From contig JAWKZN010000002.1 of assembly GCA_041395945.1 (NCBI GenBank), positions 310,001-374,000 of the forward strand: 64,000 nucleotides of DNA, in the 5' to 3' direction. Under the pieces are notes generated by a model. It had not been told where the DNA came from and did not search any database. It saw only the letters and a list, made by a program, of their open reading frames with translations. Each line of letters opens with the position of its first letter. The stretch's first letter is position 1. This DNA comes from Pseudomonadales bacterium (lineage in GTDB: Bacteria; Pseudomonadota; Gammaproteobacteria; Pseudomonadales; Azotimanducaceae). This document shows, piece by piece, positions 39,650-48,200 of the stretch. Position numbers and translations under genes: made by a program.

Positions 39650-39884
39650 AACATTGGATACGAGAGGGTTACTGTGCCCGCTGCCCGTCATCCGGACACA
39701 GGATAGAATTCGCAACCTGGCGCCCGGTGCCCTGCTGGAGGTCATAGCGACCGATGCAGGCACACTGCAGGATATTCCTGCCTGGTGCCGGGTCCACGGC
39801 CACAAGCTGGAAAAAACACAGGCCGAGGAAGATACCGCCGGGGGAGCGAGGACCTACAGGTTCCAGATCCGTGTCGTTCGCTAG
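39642..39884 (+). CDS. TusA-like sulfurtransferase
   Basis: An 80-residue TusA/SirA-family sulfur carrier. The CPxP motif with the persulfide-bearing cysteine is LDTRGLLCPLPVIRTQDRI (Cys12). The remaining fold matches the family: GALLEVIATDAGTLQDIPAW, then CRVHGHKL. The start is GTG 39642 inside the end of the PP-loop gene, so translation is coupled. A dedicated sulfur relay from this protein to the PP-loop enzyme is the simplest reading of the overlap. A separate TusA for the MnmA pathway may exist elsewhere in the genome. Confidence 0.86.
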   Translation: MLETLDTRGLLCPLPVIRTQDRIRNLAPGALLEVIATDAGTLQDIPAWCRVHGHKLEKTQAEEDTAGGARTYRFQIRVVR

Positions 39885-39942
39885 TGCACCAGCACAGTGC
39901 GCGGACGCCTGTGATCCCATCGGATGACGTCCTTGACTGATT

Positions 39943-39959
39943 TGCACCGTTTTGGTGCG
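39943..39959. promoter_or_regulatory. NtrC binding site upstream of glnA (strong)
   Basis: TGCACC-GTTTT-GGTGCG matches the NtrC consensus TGCACC-N5-GGTGCA with one mismatch. Its centre lies about 137 bp upstream of the predicted glnA transcription start, a normal distance for an NtrC enhancer. Confidence 0.8.
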
Positions 39960-39993
39960 AAATCAGCGCAAGGTGGGGGTTGGAGCCCGCAAT

Positions 39994-40010
39994 TGCACCA
40001 GAAAAGGGCG
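39994..40010. promoter_or_regulatory. Possible weak second NtrC site for glnA
   Basis: TGCACC is followed after five bases by AGGGCG, a poor match (three of six) to the second half-site. It lies 51 bp after the strong site, about five helical turns, near -86. It could be the low-affinity partner of a paired enhancer. Confidence 0.35.
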
Positions 40011-40061
40011 CAAGCGAGCGGGTACTAACCGAGACATCCACGGAACCTCTCAAAATCCCCG

Positions 40062-40076
40062 TGGCACATTTATTGC
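40062..40076 (+). promoter_or_regulatory. Sigma-54 promoter of glnA
   Basis: TGGCACATTTATTGC has the invariant GG and GC exactly 10 bp apart and matches the -24/-12 consensus TGGCAC-N5-TTGC fully. The predicted start is near 40088, giving a leader of about 150 nt before the glnA ATG at 40240. The NtrC sites upstream support nitrogen-controlled expression. Confidence 0.88.
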
Positions 40077-40239
40077 GTTCTCCCATAGCCAGTGTGGAGA
40101 CGCAGGGTGAAGGTGCACCCACCCGATTCAAGGGGCACGCGCACGCAAATCACGCGCGCAATCGACCGTTCGAGACTTTTCGGGTCTCCACTTAAAAACA
40201 ACTACTCACACATCCGATGCGAAGGAGCTGGACCAGGAA

Positions 40240-41652
40240 ATGGCTGCAAATACACTGAAAATGATCAAAGACCACGACGTGAAGTGGGTCGATCTGCGAT
40301 TCACCGATCCGAAAGGGAAAGAGCAGCACACGACGGTACCTGCCGAACGTGTGGATGCCGACGCGATGAGCGACGGCTTCATGTTCGACGGTTCGTCGAT
40401 CTCCGGTTGGAAGACCATCAACGAATCCGACATGATTCTCATGCCGGATGACGACACCCCGGTGATGGACCCTTTCCGCGACGACAACACCCTCATCCTG
40501 CGCTGCGACATCGTCGAGCCCAGCACCATGCAGCCCTACGACCGGGATCCGCGCTCCATCGCCAAGCGCGCAGAAGCCTATCTGGCTTCCACGGGCATCG
40601 GTGATACCGCCTATTTCGGCCCGGAAAACGAGTTCTTCGTGTTCGACGACGTCCGCTGGAAAGTCGCGATGAGCGGGGCCTCCTACGCGATCAGCGCAGA
40701 AGAGGCTGCCTGGGAATCCCATTCCGAATTCGAAGGTGGCAACCTCGGCCACCGCCCCACCATCAAGGGCGGCTACTTCCCGGTTCCACCCGTGGATTCA
40801 CACGCGGATCTGCGCAGCGCAATGTGCAACGCCATGACCGCCATGGGTCTGAGTGTGGAAGTGCATCACCACGAAGTCGCCACAGCCGGACAGAATGAGA
40901 TCGGCGTGCGCTTCAACACCCTGGTGAAGAAGGCGGACGAGGTCCAGATCTACAAATACTGCGTGCACAACGTGGCGGACGCCTATGGCAAAACGGCCAC
41001 CTTCATGCCCAAGCCCATCGTCGGTGATAACGGCAGCGGCATGCATGTGCATCAGTCGATCGCCAAGGGCAAAAAGAACATCTTCGCTGGCGATGCCTAT
41101 GCGGGTCTTTCCGAAACAGCGCTGTTCTACATCGGCGGTGTCATCAAGCACGCCCGGGCAATCAACGCCTTCTCCAATGGCAGCACCAACTCCTACAAGC
41201 GTCTGGTGCCCGGCTTCGAAGCCCCCGTGCTGCTCGCCTACTCGGCCCGTAACCGCTCCGCGTCGATCCGGGTGCCCTACATCCAGGGCGGCGACCCGCG
41301 CGCCTACCGGATCGAAGTCCGTTTCCCGGACAGCACCGGCAATCCCTACCTGACCTTTGCCGCACTGCTGATGGCTGGCCTGGACGGTATCAAGAACCAG
41401 ATCCACCCCGGCGATTCCTTCGACAAGGATCTCTATGACCTGCCGCCGGAAGAGCTGCAGGGTGTACCCACCGTCTGTCATTCCCTCGAGCAGGCGCTGG
41501 ATGCCCTCGACCAGGATCGCGATTTCCTGCGCGCGGGCGACGTATTCAGCGATGCCATGATCGACAGCTACATCACTCTGAAGCGTCGGGATGTGGAATA
41601 CCTCAACATGACCACCCACCCGGCCGAGTTTGAGATGTACTACAGCCTCTGA
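40240..41652 (+). CDS. glnA: Glutamine synthetase type I
   Basis: A dodecameric enzyme making glutamine from glutamate, ammonia and ATP. The 470-residue product shows FMFDGSSISGWKTINESDM, FGPENEFFVFDDV with metal-binding glutamates, and the ATP site KPIVGDNGSGMHVHQS. RRPGSG-like KRLVPGFEAPVLLAYSARNR is also present. The Tyr in KDLYDLPPEE is the expected adenylylation site, so activity is probably controlled by GlnE. The nearest convincing ribosome binding site is AAGGAG about 20 bases upstream (near 40220), in a leader preceded by the sigma-54 promoter. A terminator follows the gene. Confidence 0.98.
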   Translation: MAANTLKMIKDHDVKWVDLRFTDPKGKEQHTTVPAERVDADAMSDGFMFDGSSISGWKTINESDMILMPDDDTPVMDPFRDDNTLILRCDIVEPSTMQPYDRDPRSIAKRAEAYLASTGIGDTAYFGPENEFFVFDDVRWKVAMSGASYAISAEEAAWESHSEFEGGNLGHRPTIKGGYFPVPPVDSHADLRSAMCNAMTAMGLSVEVHHHEVATAGQNEIGVRFNTLVKKADEVQIYKYCVHNVADAYGKTATFMPKPIVGDNGSGMHVHQSIAKGKKNIFAGDAYAGLSETALFYIGGVIKHARAINAFSNGSTNSYKRLVPGFEAPVLLAYSARNRSASIRVPYIQGGDPRAYRIEVRFPDSTGNPYLTFAALLMAGLDGIKNQIHPGDSFDKDLYDLPPEELQGVPTVCHSLEQALDALDQDRDFLRAGDVFSDAMIDSYITLKRRDVEYLNMTTHPAEFEMYYSL

Positions 41653-41708
41653 GCGCAACAGCGCCGGGCGCCGGATCCGCTTCCGGTGCCCGTTAACAGG
41701 GTCAAAAT

Positions 41709-41762
41709 CCCCGAAACGCTTACGAATCGACTCAAATCGTTTGCGAATCGGGGCTTTTTTTT
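41709..41762 (+). terminator. Terminator after glnA
   Basis: CCCCGA (41709-41714) pairs with TCGGGG (41748-41753), with further imperfect pairing inside (CGC/GCG and others). An eight-T run (41755-41762) follows on the plus strand. It lies 57 bp after the glnA stop and would separate glnA from the DUF4124-ntrBC genes. Confidence 0.72.
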
Positions 41763-41861
41763 GCCCATTCGCTGTCACAATGTCTGTTGCGAACCGGCTT
41801 TCCGGGTGCACTGGTCGATGTCAGACCGGTATCCGGGTCGGACAGACGGAGTGCGGAACCC

Positions 41862-42470
41862 ATGCAGAACCATAGTTTTACCCTGATCCTGCCGCTGGTC
41901 TGCGTTGCAGCTCTGCTGGGGCTGGCGGGCGGTGCCCTGGCGGAATCGAAGATCTATCGGACCGTGGACGAACAGGGCAACGTCGTCTTTACAGATATCG
42001 CGCCCAGAATCGATCAGCCGGCGGAGACCGTGGAACTTCCGAGCACCAACTCCTTCGGTGTCGAGGAATCACTCGGCGAACGCCAGGAATGGGTGGTGGA
42101 AGGTGCTGGAGATGCAGCGGCCGGCGATCCCAATGAGGCTTCCAGTTACGGTTCCCTGGTCATTGTGTCGCCATCCAACGATGCAACCATCCGCGAAAAC
42201 ACCGGCAATATCAGCATTCAGGCCCGGCTGACACCAGAAATCCGGCCGGGCCATCGCATGCGTCTGCTCCTCGACGGTGCTGTGGCAAGTGAGAGTGCAG
42301 GCGGCACATTCGCTCTGCAGAATGTGGATCGCGGTACCCATTCGGTGGTGACGGAAGTGCTTGACCAGTCCGGAAATGTCCTCATCCGCAGCCCGGCCAC
42401 GACCTTTCACCTGATGCGCTACGCTCAGCCACCACCGCCTCCGCCGAAGCCCGCACCCCGCTCCGGATAA
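41862..42470 (+). CDS. DUF4124 domain exported protein
   Basis: A 202-residue protein with a signal peptide (FTLILPLVCVAALLGLAGGALA). The DUF4124 signature follows directly (KIYRTVDEQGNVVFTDIAPR). The central part is hydrophilic, the region SLVIVSPSNDATIRENTGNI is Ig-like in pattern, and the C-terminus is proline-rich. DUF4124 genes commonly sit between glnA and ntrB in Pseudomonas relatives, as here. The function is unknown, presumably periplasmic. The ATG at 41862 gives the signal peptide directly; earlier in-frame starts add a non-hydrophobic stretch. Confidence 0.86.
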   Translation: MQNHSFTLILPLVCVAALLGLAGGALAESKIYRTVDEQGNVVFTDIAPRIDQPAETVELPSTNSFGVEESLGERQEWVVEGAGDAAAGDPNEASSYGSLVIVSPSNDATIRENTGNISIQARLTPEIRPGHRMRLLLDGAVASESAGGTFALQNVDRGTHSVVTEVLDQSGNVLIRSPATTFHLMRYAQPPPPPPKPAPRSG

Positions 42471-42508
42471 GCCGTCCCGAACGGGCTGCACCGCCAATCC
42501 TGTACCGT

Positions 42509-42525
42509 CGCACCAATTTGGTGCA
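42509..42525. promoter_or_regulatory. NtrC binding site upstream of ntrB
   Basis: CGCACC-AATTT-GGTGCA is a near-perfect NtrC site; the core GCACCAATTTGGTGC is a perfect dyad around its central base pair. It lies about 140 bp upstream of the predicted ntrB start of transcription, the same distance as for glnA. Confidence 0.75.
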
Positions 42526-42586
42526 TCATTTCGGCGCCTCCATAGCCACTGTCTGCCAGCGGGCTCACAAAGAGAATGCTCTCCTG

Positions 42587-42604
42587 AGTAAGTGATCGCT
42601 TACT
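42587..42604. promoter_or_regulatory. 18-bp near-perfect palindrome between DUF4124 and ntrB
   Basis: AGTAAG (42587-42592) and CTTACT (42599-42604) flank a central GATC, giving an 18-bp dyad with a single mismatched pair. It lies between the NtrC site and the sigma-54 -24/-12 element. It looks like the operator of a dimeric repressor or an integration-host-type architectural site; no factor can be named. Confidence 0.45.
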
Positions 42605-42631
42605 TTATTGTCAATGGCAGTCAACCGCAGT

Positions 42632-42646
42632 TGGACCGGATCTTGC
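42632..42646 (+). promoter_or_regulatory. Probable sigma-54 promoter of ntrBC
   Basis: TGGACCGGATCTTGC keeps the GG-N10-GC spacing and the TTGC -12 box, with two mismatches in the -24 box. The predicted start near 42658 leaves a 46-nt leader to ntrB. With the upstream NtrC site it suggests positive autoregulation. Confidence 0.6.
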
Positions 42647-42703
42647 CGGGTAAAGGAGTGAAGTCGGGGAAAATTCCCGGCCAGGTACAGGAACACCGCG
42701 GCC

Positions 42704-43816
42704 ATGACACGTGCACCAGAACAGATGGATGTCAGCTCAGGGGATCTGCTCGATACCCTGAGCACGGCCATCCTGGTCATGGACCGCCGGCTGCGCATCC
42801 GCTATCTGAACTCCGCCGCCGAAAGTCTGTTCGGGATCAGCTGCGCGCGCGCCCGCGGCACAGCGGCGGGTGAACTGTTCCAGGACGGTGTGGCCATCAT
42901 CGAGCGGCTCAGCGTCCTGCCGGAAGCGGAGCAGTCGGTAACAGAGCGCGCCGCAGAATTCGAAACCCGCAGTGGCCAGCACGTGGTCGCGGACACCACC
43001 ATCACTTTCGACTCGGAAACCGGCCAGCTGGTGGCCGAACTTCAGCCCCTGAACCGCCTCCATCGCATCAACCGGAACGACCAGTCGCTGCATTCACTGC
43101 GGACCTCGCGGGAACTGATCCGCGGCCTCGCCCACGAAATCAAAAATCCACTCGGCGGTCTTCGCGGTGCCGCCCAGCTGCTGGAACGGGAGCTCGACGA
43201 CTCTGAGCTCACCGAGTACACGAGCATCATCATTGACGAGGCCGACCGCCTGACCCGTCTGGTCGACCGCATGCTCGGGCCTTCACAACAGCCCCAACTG
43301 AGCTGGTTCAACATTCACCGGGTACTGGAGCACGTGATACGCCTGCTCGACGCGGAAAAGCCTGGTGCAGTCGATTTCCTGCGCGACTACGACCCCAGCC
43401 TCCCGGAAGTTTTCGGGGATGAATCCCAGATCATCCAGGCTGTGCTCAATATCGCCCGCAACGCCTGCCAGGCGCTCGAGGATGCCGGAACCCGCCTGCC
43501 AACCATTACGATTCGTACCAGGGTGGTCCGCACTTTCACGATCTCTTCGACCGTACACAGGATCGCGGCACAGGTGGATATCATGGACAACGGACCCGGC
43601 ATCGGTGCGGACATCATCGACAGAATCTTCTATCCGATGATCAGTGGACGCGCCGCCGGTTCCGGACTCGGACTTGCGATCGCTCAATCCATCATCGGTC
43701 AGCACCGGGGGGCGATCGAATGCGAAAGCCATCCCGGCAGGACCTGTTTTTCCATTTTCCTTCCGCTGGAAGCACAGCCAGGAGGTGTCGTGAAACCGGA
43801 GCAGAACCAGTCATGA
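42704..43816 (+). CDS. ntrB: Nitrogen regulation sensor kinase NtrB
   Basis: A soluble histidine kinase of 370 residues, also called GlnL, that phosphorylates NtrC under nitrogen limitation and dephosphorylates it when bound by PII. An N-terminal PAS-like domain (LLDTLSTAILVMDRRLRIRY) is followed by the H-box with His144 in GLAHEIKNPLGGLRGAAQLL. The N-box NIARNACQALEDA and G-boxes MDNGPGIGADIIDRIFYPM and GSGLGLAIAQSIIGQHRG complete the ATPase domain. ATGA overlap with ntrC. Confidence 0.97.
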   Translation: MTRAPEQMDVSSGDLLDTLSTAILVMDRRLRIRYLNSAAESLFGISCARARGTAAGELFQDGVAIIERLSVLPEAEQSVTERAAEFETRSGQHVVADTTITFDSETGQLVAELQPLNRLHRINRNDQSLHSLRTSRELIRGLAHEIKNPLGGLRGAAQLLERELDDSELTEYTSIIIDEADRLTRLVDRMLGPSQQPQLSWFNIHRVLEHVIRLLDAEKPGAVDFLRDYDPSLPEVFGDESQIIQAVLNIARNACQALEDAGTRLPTITIRTRVVRTFTISSTVHRIAAQVDIMDNGPGIGADIIDRIFYPMISGRAAGSGLGLAIAQSIIGQHRGAIECESHPGRTCFSIFLPLEAQPGGVVKPEQNQS

Positions 43817-45222
43817 CCAGCCCGGTATGGGTCGTCGACGACGACCGCTCAATAAGATGGGTGCTCGAGCGTGCCATGACCCAGGCCGGACTCAGCATCA
43901 AGGCATTCGCTTCCGCGGACAGCGCCATGCACCATCTGGACGACGAAAGACCCAGCGCGGTGATCACCGACATACGCATGCCGGGGACCGACGGACTGGA
44001 CTTCATCGGTCACATTCACAAAGCCTATCCGGATCTGCCGGTCATCATCATGACCGCACATTCAGACCTCGACAGTGCCATCAGCGCCTATCAGAGCGGC
44101 GCCTTCGAGTACCTGCCGAAACCCTTTGATGTGGACGAAGCGCTGGCTATCGTGCAGCGCGCCATCGCCGCGAGCGAGGCGGCGCATCCCATCACACCCG
44201 AACCCGCCGCCGCAGAACCCACTCAGGAGATCATCGGTCGTGCGCCGGCGATGCAGGAGGTATTCCGTGCGATCGGCCGCCTCGCCAATTCCAACGTCAC
44301 CGTGCTCATCCGCGGTGCGTCCGGATCCGGTAAGGAACTGGTCGCGCGTGCACTGCACCGTCACAGTCCACGTGCCAGCGGTACCTTCGTGGCGCTCAAC
44401 ATGGCCGCGATCCCGAGAGAGCTGGTGGAGTCCGAGCTGTTCGGTCACGAGAAAGGCGCCTTCACCGGCGCCAACAACCGCCGTATCGGCAGATTCGAGC
44501 AGGCCAACAGCGGCACCCTGTTTCTCGATGAGATCGGCGACATGCCGGCGGAAACACAGACACGCCTGCTGCGCGTACTGGCCGACGGAGAGTTTTACCG
44601 GGTCGGTGGACACTCCCCGATCAAGGTCGACGTGCGCATCATTGCCGCCACCCACCAGGATCTGGAGATCCGGGTACGGGAGGGCGGCTTCAGAGAAGAT
44701 CTGTTTCACCGCCTCAACGTGATCAGTGTGCATGTGCCGACACTCTCGGAACGCCGCGCAGATATCCCCGTGCTCGCCCGACACTTCCTCACGCTGGCCG
44801 CCCGGGAGCTCAACGAGGACCCCAAGATCCTGCGCCCGGAAACCAGCGAATATCTCTGTTCGCTGCCCTGGCCGGGAAACGTCCGCCAGCTGGAAAACAC
44901 CTGCCGCTGGCTGACGGTGATGGCCTCAGGCCGGGAAATCCACATCAGCGACCTGCCACCGGAACTGAGATCCGACAACGCGCCGGAGCACCCGATCCAT
45001 GTGGGCTGGCAGCAGTCTCTGGAACTCTGGGCTGCCCGGGCCGCTGCGGAAAACCCTGCGAAACCGCTGCTCGACGTCGCCATGCCCCAGTTCGAGGAGA
45101 CCATGATCCGGGTGGCTCTGCGTCAGACCGGAGGCAGAAAACAGGATGCTGCAAAACTGCTGGGCTGGGGTCGCAATACCCTCACCCGGAAGATGACAGA
45201 GCTGAAGCTGACGGATCTGTAA
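43813..45222 (+). CDS. ntrC: Nitrogen regulation response regulator NtrC
   Basis: A sigma-54 activator of 469 residues. The receiver domain has Asp53 in VITDIRMPG as the phosphorylation site. The AAA+ domain has Walker A GASGSGKE (168-175) and the sigma-54-contacting GAFTGA (215-220), with FLDEIGDMPAETQTRLLRVL as Walker B region. The C-terminal Fis-type helix-turn-helix (IRVALRQTGGRKQDAAKLLG) reads the TGCACC-type sites seen upstream of glnA and ntrB. The start ATG 43813 lies within the ntrB stop; a 31-codon upstream extension of the frame is not part of the family. Confidence 0.98.
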   Translation: MTSPVWVVDDDRSIRWVLERAMTQAGLSIKAFASADSAMHHLDDERPSAVITDIRMPGTDGLDFIGHIHKAYPDLPVIIMTAHSDLDSAISAYQSGAFEYLPKPFDVDEALAIVQRAIAASEAAHPITPEPAAAEPTQEIIGRAPAMQEVFRAIGRLANSNVTVLIRGASGSGKELVARALHRHSPRASGTFVALNMAAIPRELVESELFGHEKGAFTGANNRRIGRFEQANSGTLFLDEIGDMPAETQTRLLRVLADGEFYRVGGHSPIKVDVRIIAATHQDLEIRVREGGFREDLFHRLNVISVHVPTLSERRADIPVLARHFLTLAARELNEDPKILRPETSEYLCSLPWPGNVRQLENTCRWLTVMASGREIHISDLPPELRSDNAPEHPIHVGWQQSLELWAARAAAENPAKPLLDVAMPQFEETMIRVALRQTGGRKQDAAKLLGWGRNTLTRKMTELKLTDL

Positions 45223-45274
45223 AGCCCGGTGCCGGCTCACCCTGCACAGCGGATCACAAGCCGACCCGGGAAGA

Positions 45275-48200
45275 TCAGGGCGACTCGCGCCAGAATATGA
45301 TGCGGTCGTGACCCCTGAAACGTCCGAAGGTGGCCAGACCCGAAGGATCCTGGTTGCCCGCGCCTGACCAGTCGAATTCAAGCCAGTCCGGCACATCCGC
45401 GCTGAGCATCAGGACACCGGCGGCACCGCCGGCCGGTGCCATCAGATTCAGATTGAAATCACCGCCCAGTGGTATCGCGCGGTACTGATCCGCAGCCGCA
45501 CCCGCACTGCTGCAGGCGAATGCGCCGCTGGCACCGGCCGCATCCCAGATGCAGGTGTCCCCCGGCAGGAGGGTGTCTGTGGTGTCGGCGTCCGCGATCG
45601 CAACCGTGCTGATGCTGGTACACAGGTCTGCGGCGTTGTCCTGAAAACGGGTGGTGGGGCCGGCAAAGTACTCGATACGCATCGGTACCGGCAGGGTCTG
45701 CAACTCGGATCCGAAGGCATTGGCAATGCGCACCCGGCCATAGCGGATCGGCACACCGCTAGGTGAAAGCGTCTGCGGTAAGCCGATCGCCGTTGTGCCG
45801 TCTTCGGTATCGGTAACCGCCATGATCTCGCGGGACACATCGCTGACGAACTCGCCAACCAGGCTGTTCGGGTCCCGTGCGTAGGTGAAGGTATCGCCAC
45901 TCAGGTTCAGCAGCAGCGTGCCATCTGAGTTGTCCGTCAGATTGCCGGAGCCCATGACATGACTGATCCCGACCGGTGTTACACCATCTGCACCTGGCGT
46001 GCCCGCATCGGCGCTCAGGCTGGAAAGTACGATTTCAGACACCGAAAGCTTGTTGTAAGCGCCGGTGTAGTTGCGGGTGATCGCGCCACTGGCCGCTCTG
46101 GCGGAAATCAGGATCGCCGGATCCGTCGCATAGCCTATGGCGGTGCCGGCATAGCTGAACCCGCTGCAGGTATTGTCGAGCGCACCGTGATCAGGCACCA
46201 CCACTTCGAACCGGCCTGGAATGAATCGCCCCACCCAGGGGGAAGCCACAGGGTTCGCAAAATCGCACCCGATGAGACCGCTTCCATCCGCCACATTGGC
46301 TACGCTGCCGGGGATACAGTCACCCGACTGATCGACCGCGGTAAAGGTCGAATCGCGTATGGCTTCCGGCAGAAACCGGAAACTGCCGACTTCGCTGTAA
46401 CTGAAACCGTTTCCGGTCGCGACACCCGAAGCGATATCCGCAGCGCTGAATCCCCCGCCCAGTGTCCCGACTGCGACAGCTCCCGCATGCGCCTGGAGCG
46501 GATCGGCTGCAATGGTCGGGGTGCCGCCATAGCCGGGTGTGGACGACACAGAAAGCTCAAAGGCAGCCTCGACTTCGTGAGCTGGAGCGCCCGACGACCC
46601 CGCATTGTTCAGCGCAGGGGTTTGCAGCGTGAAGGCGGCGGGTCGCACCGAAAACCTGTCTGTGGAACAGCCGACCACGGCAGGGGTTTCATTGTTGTCC
46701 GTAACCCTGCAGCCCAGAGACGGGTATGCGCGGGCAAGACTGAAGCCAGCGCTGGACTTGCGACCGGCGTCCGCAGCCTGAAACAGGACCGATTGGGAAG
46801 CCGGTGGCGACAGTGCGGGCAGCGCCTGGCAGGATCCAGCGGCGGAGGTATCCACCAGCTCCACACTCACAACACGATCTTCCACCTCGGCAAAGCGGGG
46901 TTCTATCGCGTCGGCGACATTGTCATTGTCGCTGTCCTGCAGCGCCACCACGTCGAAAACGAAGGATGAGCCGACCAGTCGGGTCGGCAGCCGGCCATTG
47001 ATCGCGTCGGCACCGGGGGCTACGCAGTTGAAGGCGAATGCAGGCTGGTTCGGATCTTCGTAGGATGCACAGATGTGGGTTTCGTTCCGCAGGGCGGCGA
47101 GCTCGACACCGCTCAAGGGACGCTGAAATATGGTGACTTCGTCGATCTCACCATCGAAGCGCCATCGCGGCACCCCCTCGGAGGTGCCGTCGACTTCTCC
47201 ACCGACACTCGCAGGACCCGGATCCGTTCCCCAGGAACCTGTATAGGTCGCCTGGGCCACCGGAGTCGTACCGCCATCCACATAGATGCTGCGGGTTCTG
47301 TTGACCACATCGTGGACGACGGCTACGAACTGCCAGGCACCGGCTGTGATGACCGGCGGACTGTCCAGGCTCACCGGGGATACCCGACGCGAGAAGAATC
47401 TCAATCGACCCGCACCACCATCTCCGAGACTGAATGCGTAACCACCGCTGTTGTTGCGATCATCGGCGAATATCCGCTGATCGCCGGTTAATCGATTCGG
47501 GCGTATCCAGGCGGCGATGGTGAAACTGCCGGTGAGATCCGGCAGAGTCGGAAAACTCAGATAGTCGTCCTGCCCGTCGAATACACCGTAGCGGCAGGTG
47601 CCGGGGGAATTCGGCACGATCGGATCATCGAAACTGGTGACCGGGCCATTCGCTGCCGCCCCCATGTAGCCATTACCCGAGCTGTCATTGACGTTGTCCC
47701 AGCTGGTCTCATCCAGATGCCACACCGCCAGGGCTTCGCAGGTCAGCGAGGTTTCCAGTCCGATTTCCGCAGCACCCGTGTAGGTGTCACCGAAATTGTC
47801 GGTCGTGTGCAGGCGGAACAGACGCGCAGTAGCCGGCGTGAAATTCCAGCTCTGGGATGCGACCCCCTGAGCGGCGGAGAACAGATAGGACGGTCCCACA
47901 GGATCTCCCAGTACCTCGAACTCGCGGGCACCGATGTAAGAGCTGTCACCGTGATTGTTGAGCGTACGCACCCTGACCGCCACGACACCGCTGACCACAT
48001 CTTCCGGATCGAGCACGAAGGTCTGCCGTACCGACGAGTCGGCTGCCTCGAAGGTGTGGGACGGGGATACGGAAGCGCCGAGCAGGCGCAGCTCCCGGAT
48101 TCCCGTATAGGTGTCGCCGTAATTGCTGATGGTCTGCAATCGAACCGCCGTTACCCCGGTCGGCCGATCGGCTGGATCGATGACAAACACCTGCTCCGCC

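Noticed and set aside
45223..45274. Terminator or recombination border between ntrC and the msh operon
   Set aside because: No stem with a T-tract, and no direct repeat shared with the other end near 61.5 kb could be seen.
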